Shown here piece by piece: positions 1 through 10,016 of a stretch of DNA of 64,000 nt. How positions within the stretch are numbered: the first letter of the stretch is position 1; every line of letters starts with the position of its first letter. The position numbers and the translations under genes are program-made. A model generated the notes under the pieces. The model was given only the letters and a program-made list of their open reading frames with translations, had not been told where the DNA came from and did not search any database. The stretch comes from Jacaranda mimosifolia (taxonomy: Eukaryota; Streptophyta; Magnoliopsida; Lamiales; Bignoniaceae): NCBI GenBank assembly GCA_018894105.1, contig CM032123.1, forward strand, positions 8,991,001-9,055,000, given 5' to 3'.

Positions 1-562
1 TAGATATGTTGTTGAAAAATAATGATTGTGTAAAATTTAGTTGATTGTAGGTGGAGAGAGATAGTGGTAATAAAGATAAAGAGTGAAAAATATAAATTAT
101 TAAGAAAAGATATATATATATATATATTATTGAAAAGTATATTTTGAGTTAAAAATCAATTACGGTTTCAATGAAAATTGTGAGAAGTATTGATAGTTCC
201 TTTCTTAAAGTGAAAATAAGAGGACATGGATTTTAAAATAAAGACAACCAGGGCTTTAAATTCCTTCAATATAACATAAAATTATACATCATTATAACTT
301 CAGTCACACGACTATCATTTTTACAGACAACGTAAGTGTTGACTACCAAATGCGTCGCTAGGGACCAAGGGATCAGTCATAGAGGTTTTATTGACATGAA
401 TTAATTATTAATGGGAGTTTTATCTTAAAAAATTCATAAAATAAACTTACATATTATATAAGTTTATTTTAAAATTCTAATTCAATCTAAGAAACATATA
501 TATATATATATATATGCTTTGTTAGTCTTTTCTCACGGCCACCACCATACACACAAAATTAC

Positions 563-585
563 AGAGAGAGAGAGAGAGAGAGAGA
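563..585. repeat. (GA)11 microsatellite
   Basis: A perfect AG dinucleotide run. It sits between a CA-rich and a CT-rich stretch, a composition often seen near plant 5' leaders, but no gene follows it within reach. Confidence 0.9.
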
Positions 586-2460
586 CTTTTCGTTGTTTAG
601 TTACTTTTGGCCTCTTCTCCCATCCTTTCATTCATACCTTCCGATCTCGCTGTCCATCTGACCTGGACCTCCACTAATTGTATTGATTTTCAAAGTTTTG
701 TCTTTTAATTTTTCATCGTAAGTCGTGATTAGAGGAGTTTGTAAAAATTAGATAGCTGTGGATCGATCATAATCTGAGGACCACTAATCCACTAGGATCA
801 TGTAATTAAAAGACCAACTCATTGGACAATAATTGTCTCTTCATTCATAAGTAATTGGAATGATCTATGAGTTCTCTAAATTAAGACAATATATGGTGCA
901 ATAATCAATTAATTCTAGTTATATATATATATATATTGAATGATTAACTTATGTTCTTTCATCTTAAAATTTTATAACACTAATCAATTAATTCAGTCAT
1001 ATTGCAAGTTCAAATTTAAATGACATCAAATGGATTTGTTTATATAAATAATATATGTGTTTATTTATATAACGATTATGATTCAAGAATGTGAAATTTT
1101 AAATGAAATTGAAAATATGAATTTGTAAATATTTTATAATATTACCCTCAAAAGTAATGCAATTGAAAAGTAGTACTATCCCATGGCTTCTTAAAATAAG
1201 AGTGTATTTTGGGGGAAAAAAGGTTTGCACAATGAATTTGAAAAAGTTATTTATAAGTGGGGATTACTATTCTGCTTGCTCCAATTTGGTCCCTTCAATT
1301 ATTTCTAAATATTGCTTGGTCAAAATTAGTTCAAACTAATTAATAATCTAGCTTGTTCTTTTTAGAATTAGTGCAATAATTAAAGTTTTGAGTTATTCTA
1401 ATTATTTTATTAGCAGACAAATTAAAGAGTACTTGTGGAAGCCCGGCAAGATTGGCATGTAGCCATGTGGGGGGTGGGGGCCAAGGAAGCAGGCATCGAG
1501 AGACACAGGTGAGACTGTGTTTGATTAGGCCCACCCAACATACAATACAATGGTCCAATCATAGTATAGTAATTAGTAAAGACTAGTACTGTAGTTATTA
1601 TATATATATATATATATAACACAGTGTTGGTGGTGGTGTAGATGGTGGTGGGAGTCTATCACTCGATGTGACGGCGGGCCACGGCCGCTTTATGGCCGGC
1701 GGGACCCGGCGGTGATTTTTTGCAACTCCCAAATGATTGTTGACAACAATCCATGCTCAATTACAATTCATCTTACATACTCTCATATATATATATGTAT
1801 ATATACATTTATTTAATATATATATCTATATATGTATGTATATATTGAAGAATTCTATTTGTTTCTTGATTGATTCATTGAAATATAAACTTTAGAAGTT
1901 TATCAGCCGTTCAACCACATATGTCAAATCACAATTTCCTTTGATTGATATGATAATGACGTCAACTCTAGCTAATTTATATTAAAGGAATGGAGAATTT
2001 TAAATTAATTTATAAACAGTTCCTTTTTTTCACTTATTGATATTTTTCTTTTATAAAGACAAAATATGTGATCATGAGTATTGACAAGTCAATTATCTCA
2101 AAAAGTTGAATTTTTCATAGAGGACATTTGCTGGACTTTCTTTTGCGCTCCGTTCATCAGACCTTCTGAAAGGCCATAATAGGCCCAATTGACTTTGTTG
2201 TTATCAGTACCTGGTCCAGTGGTATATAAGAGTGCTATTGAATTTTTGGAAAATCTTGATTAAGCCTCTAAAATGGAGAGTTTTTGGCTGATAAAAAACA
2301 TTAGTTTCTTTTCTTTTCTTTTTTCTTTTTTGTTGTATTTTTACACATCATGGATATTCTGATGCAAATTATATTTTTCCAAAAAGAGAGGCACAAATTA
2401 GTCTACCAGAAAAAAAAGAAAAAAAGAAAAAAGAAAAAAGGAAAAAAAGAAATTTGGCCA

Positions 2461-2469
2461 AAAGAATAA
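2461..2469. repeat. Left 9-bp target-site duplication of the MULE
   Basis: The sequence AAAGAATAA is repeated at 7129-7137. The 9-bp length is diagnostic for Mutator-type insertion, although the sequence is AT-rich, so chance identity is not negligible. Confidence 0.65.
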
Positions 2470-3159
2470 CGGTTAATTAGAAAAAAATCCCTAATCCTAC
2501 TTTCATTTTAGTGATCAGTCTCTATTTGAATTTTTACACACTAAACTCCCCACTTTTTCACAAAACTTAGAAATCACTCCCCATATCTTTTAAAAAGATC
2601 CATATATCCTTGTAGTTGGAAAAAAATAAAAATACCTGAGAAATGCGTTTTCTCTTCAAGAAGAACACTTTCCTTTTTTTTTTTTTTTTCCTGAAATCGA
2701 CGACTTCTCCAAGCGGCCAAACAAAAGGGCGCAAAGACGTTCCTTTGCCATTGACGCGAGAAGAAGAAAAGAGGGGGGGGGGGGAAGACTCCAAAATTTC
2801 TATTATTTTTTTGCGACAATGGAATGAGAAACAGCAGCAACAAGAAGCAAAGTACAAAAAGAAGTGAGCAAAAGAAATAAAGGTATATTTTCTGCATTTA
2901 CAACTTTAAATGTCCGTGATTTTTCATTGTTACACTTATTTCTTGTCTATTTTCTCATATTTAGGGTTTTTATTCCTTTTTTAGTTGTTAAACACTTGAA
3001 CTCATTTGATATATATATATATATGTGATTTTTGTTGTGAGATGGGAAGTTTCTGATTTGTACTTGAAAGGTATGAAAGTTGTACTTCACCTTTTTGGAG
3101 TTTATACTTCGTTTTACCTGAAATTATAAGGTGAAATTATTTGAAAGTGGTAGTATATT

Positions 3160-3530
3160 ATATGTAGTACAAAACATCAAAGCTTGCAGTACACATTAGG
3201 CAAAATTGTAGTATATAATTTGTGTAACTACAGTATATTTTAGAAGCAAATGTAGTATAAACATTCAAGCTTGCAGTACACATTAGGCAAAAATATAGTA
3301 TATAATATGTGTAATTGCAGTACGTTTTAGAAGCATTTGTAGTATAAAAACATTCAAGCCTGCAGTATACATTAACTGAAAGTGTAGTATACAGTCTGTG
3401 TATTTGCATTACATTTTAGAAGCAATTTTAGTACAAAATATTTAATCCTGCAGTATATATTAAATGAAAGTGCAGTATATTTTAGAAGCAACTGTAGTAT
3501 AAAACATTCAAGCCTGCAGCATATTTTGTA
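3160..3530. repeat. Minisatellite R1, period about 89 bp
   Basis: About four and a half diverged copies. The marker CTGCAGTA/TTGCAGTA recurs near 3184, 3273, 3361 and 3449, and a last version CTGCAGCA near 3514. Every unit also carries ATTTTAGAAGCA and GTAGTATA. Confidence 0.85.
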
Positions 3531-3800
3531 CCTCATGTTGGTGATATTTGTACTTAATGTGTTGATATTTTGTACTTAATGTACTGATATTTTGTATTCC
3601 ATGTTGCTGATATTTGTACTTAATATGCCGATCTTTTGTATTTCATGTTGGTGATATTTGTACTTAATGTGCTGATATTTTGTACTCCATGTTGGTGATA
3701 TTTGTACTTAACGTATTGATCTTTTGTACTCCATGTTGGTGATATTTGTACTTAATGTCCTAATCTTTTGTACTTCAACAGTTGATACTTCGTATCTAAT
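3530..3800. repeat. Minisatellite R2, period about 44 bp built from 22-bp half units
   Basis: The string CATGTTGGTGATATTTGTAC, or close variants of it, recurs near 3534, 3600, 3643, 3689 and 3732, alternating with GCTGATATTTTGTA-type half units. Confidence 0.85.
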
Positions 3801-3819
3801 GTGTTGGTGTTTTGTACCC

Positions 3820-3906
3820 CAGGAGACAGAAGACATCACCACAATCCAGGTAGCAGATGAACCACCCAACTCAAAGATTGAATTGAGTATAACACGAGGG
3901 CAATAA
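3820..3906 (+). other. Short open segment between minisatellites, possible exon remnant
   Basis: After a CAG at about 3822 the frame reads QETEDITTIQVADEPPNSK and on to a stop at 3906. The amino-acid mix (acidic, Thr, Pro) looks more protein-like than the surrounding repeats, and the start resembles an intron acceptor. I do not recognise a family; it could be a remnant of a second element gene or captured host sequence. Confidence 0.25.
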
Positions 3907-3909
3907 TTG

Positions 3910-4445
3910 TGTTATGTTGAAGTACACTTCAATTAAATTGAAACTGAGCAGTGAATTTGAGTACAATATGATGGAAATGAGGTACAAATGTAGAACAAAC
4001 AAAGTATAAATAGTGTTATGTTAAAGTACACTTCAATTAAATTGAAACTAGACAGTGAATTTGAGTACAATATGATGAAAATGAAGTACAAACTAGAACA
4101 ACAAAGTATAAATGGTGTTATGTTGAAGTACATTTCAATTAAATTAAAATTAGGCAGTGAATTTGAGTACAATATGATGAAAATGAAGTACAAACCTAGA
4201 ATAAATAAAGTATAAATGGTGTTATGTTGAAGTACACTTCAATTATATTGAAACTGGGCAGTGAATTTGAGTACAATATGAGGAAAATAAAGTACAAACG
4301 TAGAACAAACAAAGTATAAATAGTGCTATGTTGAAATACACTTCAATTAAATTGAAACTGGGCAGTAAATTTGGGTATAATATGAGGGAAATGAAGTACA
4401 AACGTAGAACAAACAAAGTATAAATAGTGTTATAATGAAGTACAC
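3910..4445. repeat. Minisatellite R3, period about 104 bp
   Basis: Five copies of a unit starting GTTATGTTGAAGTACACTTC near 3912, 4014, 4116, 4221 and 4326, followed by ATTGAAACTGGGCAGTGAAT and a GAAGTACAAA block. Copies differ by scattered substitutions only. Confidence 0.9.
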
Positions 4446-4789
4446 TTATTGCAATTGAATAATTAGTCTCTAATAATTATAGTGATGGCCAAGTGCAATA
4501 TTTTGAGATTATCGAATAAGGTGAAGTACGTATTTGTACGGGTGATAAGGTGGATATTATTGCCAAATGCTCATTTGTTTACATATTTGAAAGCATAAGC
4601 ATTATTTACATTATACGATTGATAACATTCATTCATTAAACACTAGTGGTTAACACTTTAAAACTTTAACATTATTTTATTCATATGATAAATATTAAAC
4701 ACATTTTTAGAGTTTGGTTATTAATTACCAAGACTTAAAAAGCAAATCATGGAACAAATTTTAATTCAACAATATTAGTAAAAATATTA

Positions 4790-5375
4790 AGGAATGAAGT
4801 ATATAATGGCAGAAATGAAGTACAAATGTCATAAAATCAAGTATAATTCTCCCAGATTGGGGTACAAAATAATTGATATCTCGAAAAACATGCAAAAATG
4901 CTAATTTTATGTTAAATCAAATACATAATTGCTGAAATGAAGTACAAATTCATGAAATCAAGTATAATTCTCCCAAATTTGGGAACAAAATAACTGATAT
5001 CTCTGACAATATACAAAAATGCTCATTTCATGCTAAATTAAATATATAATTGCTGAAATGAAGTACAAATGTCATGAAATCAAGTATAATTCTCCCAGAT
5101 TAGGGGTACAAAATAACTGATATCTCGGACAACATGTAAAAAGTACTAATTTCACGCTAAATAAAATACATAATTACCTAAATGAAGTACAATTATCAAG
5201 AAATCAAGTATAATTCTCCCAGATTGGGGTACAAAATAACTGATATCTCAGATAACATGTAAAAATGCTAATTTCATGCTAAATCAAATACATAATTGCC
5301 GAAATGAAGTACAAATGTCATAAAATTAAGTATAATTCTCCCAAGTTGGGGTACAAAATAACTAATATCTCGGAC
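4790..5375. repeat. Minisatellite R4, period about 120 bp
   Basis: Five copies, each with AAATGAAGTACAAAT, then AGTATAATTCTCCCA, then GGGGTACAAAATAACTGATA and a CATGCTAAAT block. The internal order is fully conserved. The array ends directly at the MuDR-like fragment. Confidence 0.9.
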
Positions 5376-5590
5376 AACATAATTCTTGTATTTAAATGAC
5401 CGCAAAGTAGACACCGCATAATTCTTAAGCATAATTCTGAACTCCTGAGCATCCTTGAATGTCTGACCCTATCCATATATGCAATTCTTCCATACATCAA
5501 TTGAGTTGCTAATTAAAGCTAATTCATTGTACGATGCATTGGTCGAACCAATTTCCTCCTCGACTGCATCCCTTGAGGTTGACAAATGAA
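5360..5590 (-). pseudogene. MuDR-type transposase N-terminal fragment
   Basis: Read on the minus strand, one frame gives an acidic segment (VEEEIGSTNASYNE) followed, after an in-frame TAG at 5469-5471, by GQTFKDAQEFRIMLKNYAV and a basic stretch. The pattern G-x-x-F-x-(D/S)-x-x-E-F-(8)-Y-A-V is the hallmark I know from the MuDR family N-terminal zinc-binding domain of plant MULE transposases. The downstream C-x2-C part and the DDE core are absent. The fragment lies between minisatellites R4 and R5 and is clearly dead. It supports the MULE assignment and suggests the element reads on the minus strand. Confidence 0.6.
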
Positions 5591-6510
5591 GTACAATTTT
5601 AGGTAAAATAAGGTACAATATATAGAATAATTCAGTATGATCGGGTAATTTCAAATAAATGAAGTACAATTTCAGAACAATAGAAGTATAAAATGCTATC
5701 AATTGCAGTACAATTTTGGATAATCAATAAGAAAAGCACTTGAAGTATAGAACTTTAGGTAAAATGAAGTATAAAATTAATAAAACTTTATAAAACTTAA
5801 ATAATGGAGTACAATTTTACGTAAAAGGTTAAGTATAATTTTATATAAAAAGAAGAACAATTTTAGAACACTTGAAGTATAAAACCTTAGCAATTACAGT
5901 ACAATTTTTGGATAATCCATTAGTAGAACACTTGAAATTTAAATAATAGATTCGGATAACTGAAGTACAAGTTTAGATAAAATAAAGTATAATTTCAGAA
6001 CACTTGAAGTATAGAACTTCAATGAATAAAGTACATGTTTAGGTAAAATGAAGTATAATTTCAAAAAATAGAAGTACAATTTTATATAAAAAGAAGTACA
6101 ATTTCAGAACACTTGAAGTATAAATCCTTAGCAATTGCAGTACAGTTTTGGATAATCAATAAATAGAACAATTGAAGTATATAATTTCAATGAATAGAGT
6201 ACATATTTTGGTAAAATGAAGTATAATTTTAGAAAACCAAAAGTATAATTTTAGATAGAAGACGTACAGTTTGTGAACACTTCAAGTATAAACTGCTAGA
6301 AGTTGTAGTACAATTTTGGATAATCCATTAGAACACTTGAAGTATAAAACTTACATAATAGAGTACAATTTTTGTGAGATGAAGTACAATTTTAATTGCA
6401 ATGAAGTATAATGTAGAACGCTCCAAGCAGAGAAATATTTTCAAATAAACAAAGTACAATTTCAGAACACTTTAAGTACAAAACTTTACAAACGGCAGTA
6501 CAATTTAGAT
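5580..6510. repeat. Minisatellite R5, irregular units of about 30-40 bp
   Basis: An irregular array of GAAGTACAATTT, AGAACACTTGAAGTATA and AGCAATTGCAGTACA modules in changing order. Like R1-R4, nearly every module contains AGTAC or AGTAT, so the arrays look derived from one ancestral motif. Confidence 0.8.
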
Positions 6511-7128
6511 TCTGTAAAAGTATTACCTTAAAACATCACTGCTCTTCTTTGCACTGCTGCTTGATTCATCCTTTCGGTTTACTAGAATGTCAACAATGTT
6601 CATTTTCAATGTCAAATGCAGTAAGACCATATTTATGACATTATATGGAGCTGGTCTTTGCAGTGGCAACTCTCCAACACTTGATTGAACACTCCTCCTT
6701 CACTATTGCTTGACATCGTCAAAAAAATACAAGAAACTCAGAAGCAACTGAGAAGAAACCGAGAAGAAAAAGAAACTCGAAAATGATGAAAATAAAAGGA
6801 GAAGAAGGCAATGCAGATGTCAGGTTGGTGGATGCTGGCTCCGATGATTATTCTTGTTCCTGCCGTAGAGCTTGTTGCGTTTTTTTCTGTTCTTTCTATT
6901 TCTGGTAATGAGCATATGATAGGGATTACTGTTTGCTTGTGTGAATGAAGAAGAAGTGAGAAAAAATGAGTAAAAAATATTATACTTAAGGGCATTTTTG
7001 TCAAATCAAATGAGTATGGAATGATCTCTAAAATTTTAACAAAATTAGGGAGTTTCTTATAACAAAAATCAAGTGGGGACTGAACATGAAAGTGGAAAGT
7101 GCTTTTGGTATTTTTAAATAAGTGCCCC

Positions 7129-7137
7129 AAAGAATAA
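7129..7137. repeat. Right 9-bp target-site duplication of the MULE
   Basis: AAAGAATAA, identical to 2461-2469 and lying directly outside the GC-tipped right end of the element. Confidence 0.65.
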
Positions 7138-7223
7138 TAATTGTTTCTATGCTAACAATGAGAAAACTGTTCACTATTTATATGGGCTAGCCAGATGCAA
7201 CAAGAAGATGTCATTCTAGTCTC

Positions 7224-7566
7224 TAGGGATGCAAACGAGTTGAGTCGAGTCAAGTTTTGACCATTTTTTCATATTCGAGCTTGAGCTCGACAAGCTATGA
7301 AAATTGAGGCTCGAGCTTGACTCGATTCGTTCGGCTCGAACTCATGATCAAGCTATAAGCTCGGGTTCGAGTTTGAAAAATTAAATTATTTTATATAAAA
7401 AAAATTAAAATTAATTCATTTTATTATATATTATATATATATATTATCGCGAGCCAGCTCGCGAACTTTTATTTGGCTCGAGCTCGAATTCTTTGAACTC
7501 AAAATTGAATACTTTTCGAGTCAATTTGTCAGGCTCACAAGCTGTCTTGATTCGTTTACATTCCTA
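7224..7566. mobile_element. Small TIR element (MITE) rich in TCGAG/GCTCG motifs
   Basis: The left end TAGGGATGCAAACGA pairs with the right end TCGTTTACATTCCTA (reverse complement TAGGAATGTAAACGA) with two mismatches. The interior carries many self-complementary TCGAGCTTGAGCTCGA-like words. Elements with this G-G-G-A-T-G-x-A-A-A-C-G-A terminus are common in plant genomes. A target duplication is not evident. Confidence 0.6.
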
Positions 7567-9206
7567 ATTTGATGTAGGCTCTCTAGAGAAGTCAGGTTAA
7601 TTCAAAATGTTTAATGTGAAGATTGTTGGTATATCGACCTCATATATATAAGCATGAGATTCGAGATTTGAACTCTAACGAATTTTTAATATGTGTCTAT
7701 GTGTGAAAGTTTAAAAAAAAAGAAAAAAAGAAAAAAAAGGGCAATCTTACTTTGATTAAGAAGATATATTGGCCAAGCCAATTTTGTTTTATTAGTATCG
7801 ATTGGGAGACAATGGCTCCATTAAGCTAATTTATTGTAGAGCTACAAGTTCTACACCCCTCTCTTTATTACTTAAACAAGACCTCCTCTGTACACTTTTT
7901 CTATAAGAAAAATGTAAAATTTTATCAAGTACCAACTTCTATACATTCACTACTCAATATTTAAATCTATATAATATTTTCTTTGAGTTTTGAAGTGTTG
8001 GCTGCAATCAAATTTCTGGTTAATTTTCTAACTCAATGCAGCTATACAATAATTTATTTTTTATATTTATAATATTTTATTGAAAAATAACGGGGTACCA
8101 ATTAAACTATGAATTTAGAAGTATTTGAGTGGGTACGGAAATTCATCACTATGAATTTTACTATGGCCTGATAGGAATAATTTGAATCATTCTCAATTAA
8201 TTCATCATTGCGACTTCACAAAGTCAGATCATGAGTAGATATATAGAAAATTAAGTTCACACTGTATTCTACTCGTAAATAAATGGCAAAAATTAAAAGG
8301 CCATTCAAATTTTGTAAGATATAATGAGATATTGTGTAATAAATTTTAGGGTTTGTTGGGAATTGGGATCATTATTTTAAAATTTAAACTATCTATGTTT
8401 GCATGGAAAAATAGTTATCTACGTAGTATTGGGATGCTCTTATTTTTCCAAGTTGAATATTATCATGTAGTGTGTTTAATTTATATATTAATAAAAATGA
8501 ATTTTTTTTTCTATTTATCATGTTTCTAATACAAGAGTTATTTATATTTTGTAAATAATATAGAATGGTCATAAAATTAACTAAAAAATAAAATCTTGTA
8601 ATATTAATTGAAAACGAGCACTAAACTGTCCAAATCACTTTCACTATCTATATTTCTAATGAAAGTAAAATATTTCTTTTTTACCCGAAATACATAATTT
8701 ATAAATCACACTAAACGACATAAACAAAATGGAATTAGGAATTTTAATCTTAAAGTGTGAGAATAAATTTTTACGAAATATGAAGGATAATATCATTTTT
8801 TTTAGGGATCAAACATTCAAACTTTTAAATTTTAATGAAAATAAATTTGACGCTGATAAATACAAGCATATGAAATTGGAAGGCCTATTGGCCCAAATTA
8901 GTTTAGGCACAAGATTCTACATTCTGCATTTAACAATCCATGTTGCCCAACCTGAAATGACCAACCTCTCCATTTACTAACCCACGAAGCTTCAGATCCG
9001 CCCGCATGGCGCAAGGGAAGAAATTCTTGGCCCATATAGACAGCCCAGATTATCCAATTTGACCCGCACAACATCCAGTTAAAGGAGATGAAAACGAACC
9101 TATGATAACCCCATAAAATATGGGCCGCTTGGGCTTAAAACCTCCATTCTCGATGACATGATCAAAATTTAGATTTATCTCCACAACCGTGATCATCTAC
9201 CAAACA
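7567..9206. other. AT-rich intergenic stretch, no gene recognised
   Basis: Only AT-rich DNA with homopolymer runs is seen. The open frame at 8729-8980 has no recognisable motif and its composition follows the local AT bias, so it is not called. A slightly GC-richer patch lies at about 8980-9130. Confidence 0.55.
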
Positions 9207-9813
9207 TCTATACTATTATAAAAAGAAAGTATTTTTTATTTCTAAAATGAAATCATGATATTAAATTTCAAATATGCTAATTTATATTTTTACTTATTTT
9301 ATATATTCAGTAAAATTTACATGTTTAAATAATCATTGTTTATTCAAAAACTTCTCTTATCCTAAGGTAAGCTCAATACTATAATGAATTTTGAATTTTT
9401 TTAATCTAGTAATGTAATATGAAATTTTTTACTTTGTGTAACTCTTATCTTCATAATTATGCAAACTATGAATATATATTTTAAATATATCTAAATTTTT
9501 ATTATAATAAATGTGAGAGTATGTACAAATATTATGATTACTCAAAAATATATTATGCATGCATGAACTGCGTGAAGTGACTGCTAGCCTTTTAAAAATG
9601 ACATTCAAAATAAGGTTACATTTATATTTTTTACAAAATTCAGCAAACCACAAATTCATGTTATGAAAATTCCATCCTCCATTGTCTTTTTTATCATGTC
9701 AAACACCTAATACAAGCTTAATTTTACTTAATAGTTTAAATTATTTCTTACATAAATTTCGAGAGACCCAAATTTTTTTGTGCATGCAAAAATCGCCTGC
9801 TTTCAACTACTAG
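9207..9813 (+). mobile_element. Candidate short non-autonomous Helitron
   Basis: The left end TCTATACTATTATAAAAAG follows an A, as for plant Helitron 5' ends. A CTAG followed by T lies at 9810-9814, after a stretch with weak stem potential (GTGCATGCA/CGCCTGC). Insertion between A and T and the 5' terminus fit; the 3' hairpin is poor, so the right end is uncertain. Confidence 0.4.
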
Positions 9814-10011
9814 TTATATGAACTAGGGTTTTGTTTGTTCAGTTTTTGGATGTTTTATAAAACATATTTTAGGAGAATTTATTTTGAGAGTTGAAATCGA
9901 AGAATCTGCTAATTGTTTATTTTTGTTTTCAATTAAATGTGAAAAATATTTTGGGAATGAAATTATTTATTTGAAAGTGTTTTGTGGGAGATAAATTATA
10001 CTATACATGTC

Positions 10012-10016
10012 AAATC
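10012..10016. repeat. 5-bp target-site duplication (left) of the solo LTR
   Basis: AAATC, identical to 13136-13140. Confidence 0.8.

Larger units (their letters stand above)
1..2469. other. AT-rich intergenic stretch without a supported gene
   Basis: No coding region with recognisable content is seen. The stretch holds several (AT)n runs (about 109-129, 497-516, 919-934, 1602-1617), a (GA)11 tract at 563-585 and a GC-rich patch at about 1626-1720 that stands out from its surroundings but has no long open frame. Just before the next element an A/G-only tract runs from about 2408 to 2452. Open frames here are short and have no family resemblance I can see. Confidence 0.6.
2470..7128 (-). mobile_element. 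Mutator-like element (MULE), degraded, packed with minisatellites
   Basis: The ends are related as inverted repeats: the left end (about 2470-2640) and the reverse complement of the right end (about 6960-7128) share the order of a CTTTCAT block, a CAGTC block, an AAACTCCC block and a following ATTCC/ACTCC block. Directly outside lies the same nonamer AAAGAATAA at 2461-2469 and 7129-7137, a 9-bp target duplication as expected for Mutator superfamily elements. A fragment resembling the MuDR N-terminal domain lies inside on the minus strand. Most of the interior is tandem repeats of several unit lengths. No catalytic transposase core is seen, so the copy is non-autonomous. The TIRs have diverged a lot and the exact termini are my reading by eye. 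Confidence 0.72.

Noticed and set aside
1626..1720. GC-rich patch as a possible rRNA, tRNA or CpG-island promoter
   Set aside because: No cloverleaf or rRNA-like sequence was recognised, and no gene begins nearby on either strand.
2900..6510. CRISPR-like array impression from regular repeats
   Set aside because: The repeats are diverged minisatellites with no constant repeat/spacer alternation, and the genome is that of a plant.
6738..7130. 130-aa minus-strand frame
   Set aside because: It runs through the right terminal inverted repeat of the MULE and ends at its tip. No domain is visible and the Phe/Ser-rich content follows the base composition.
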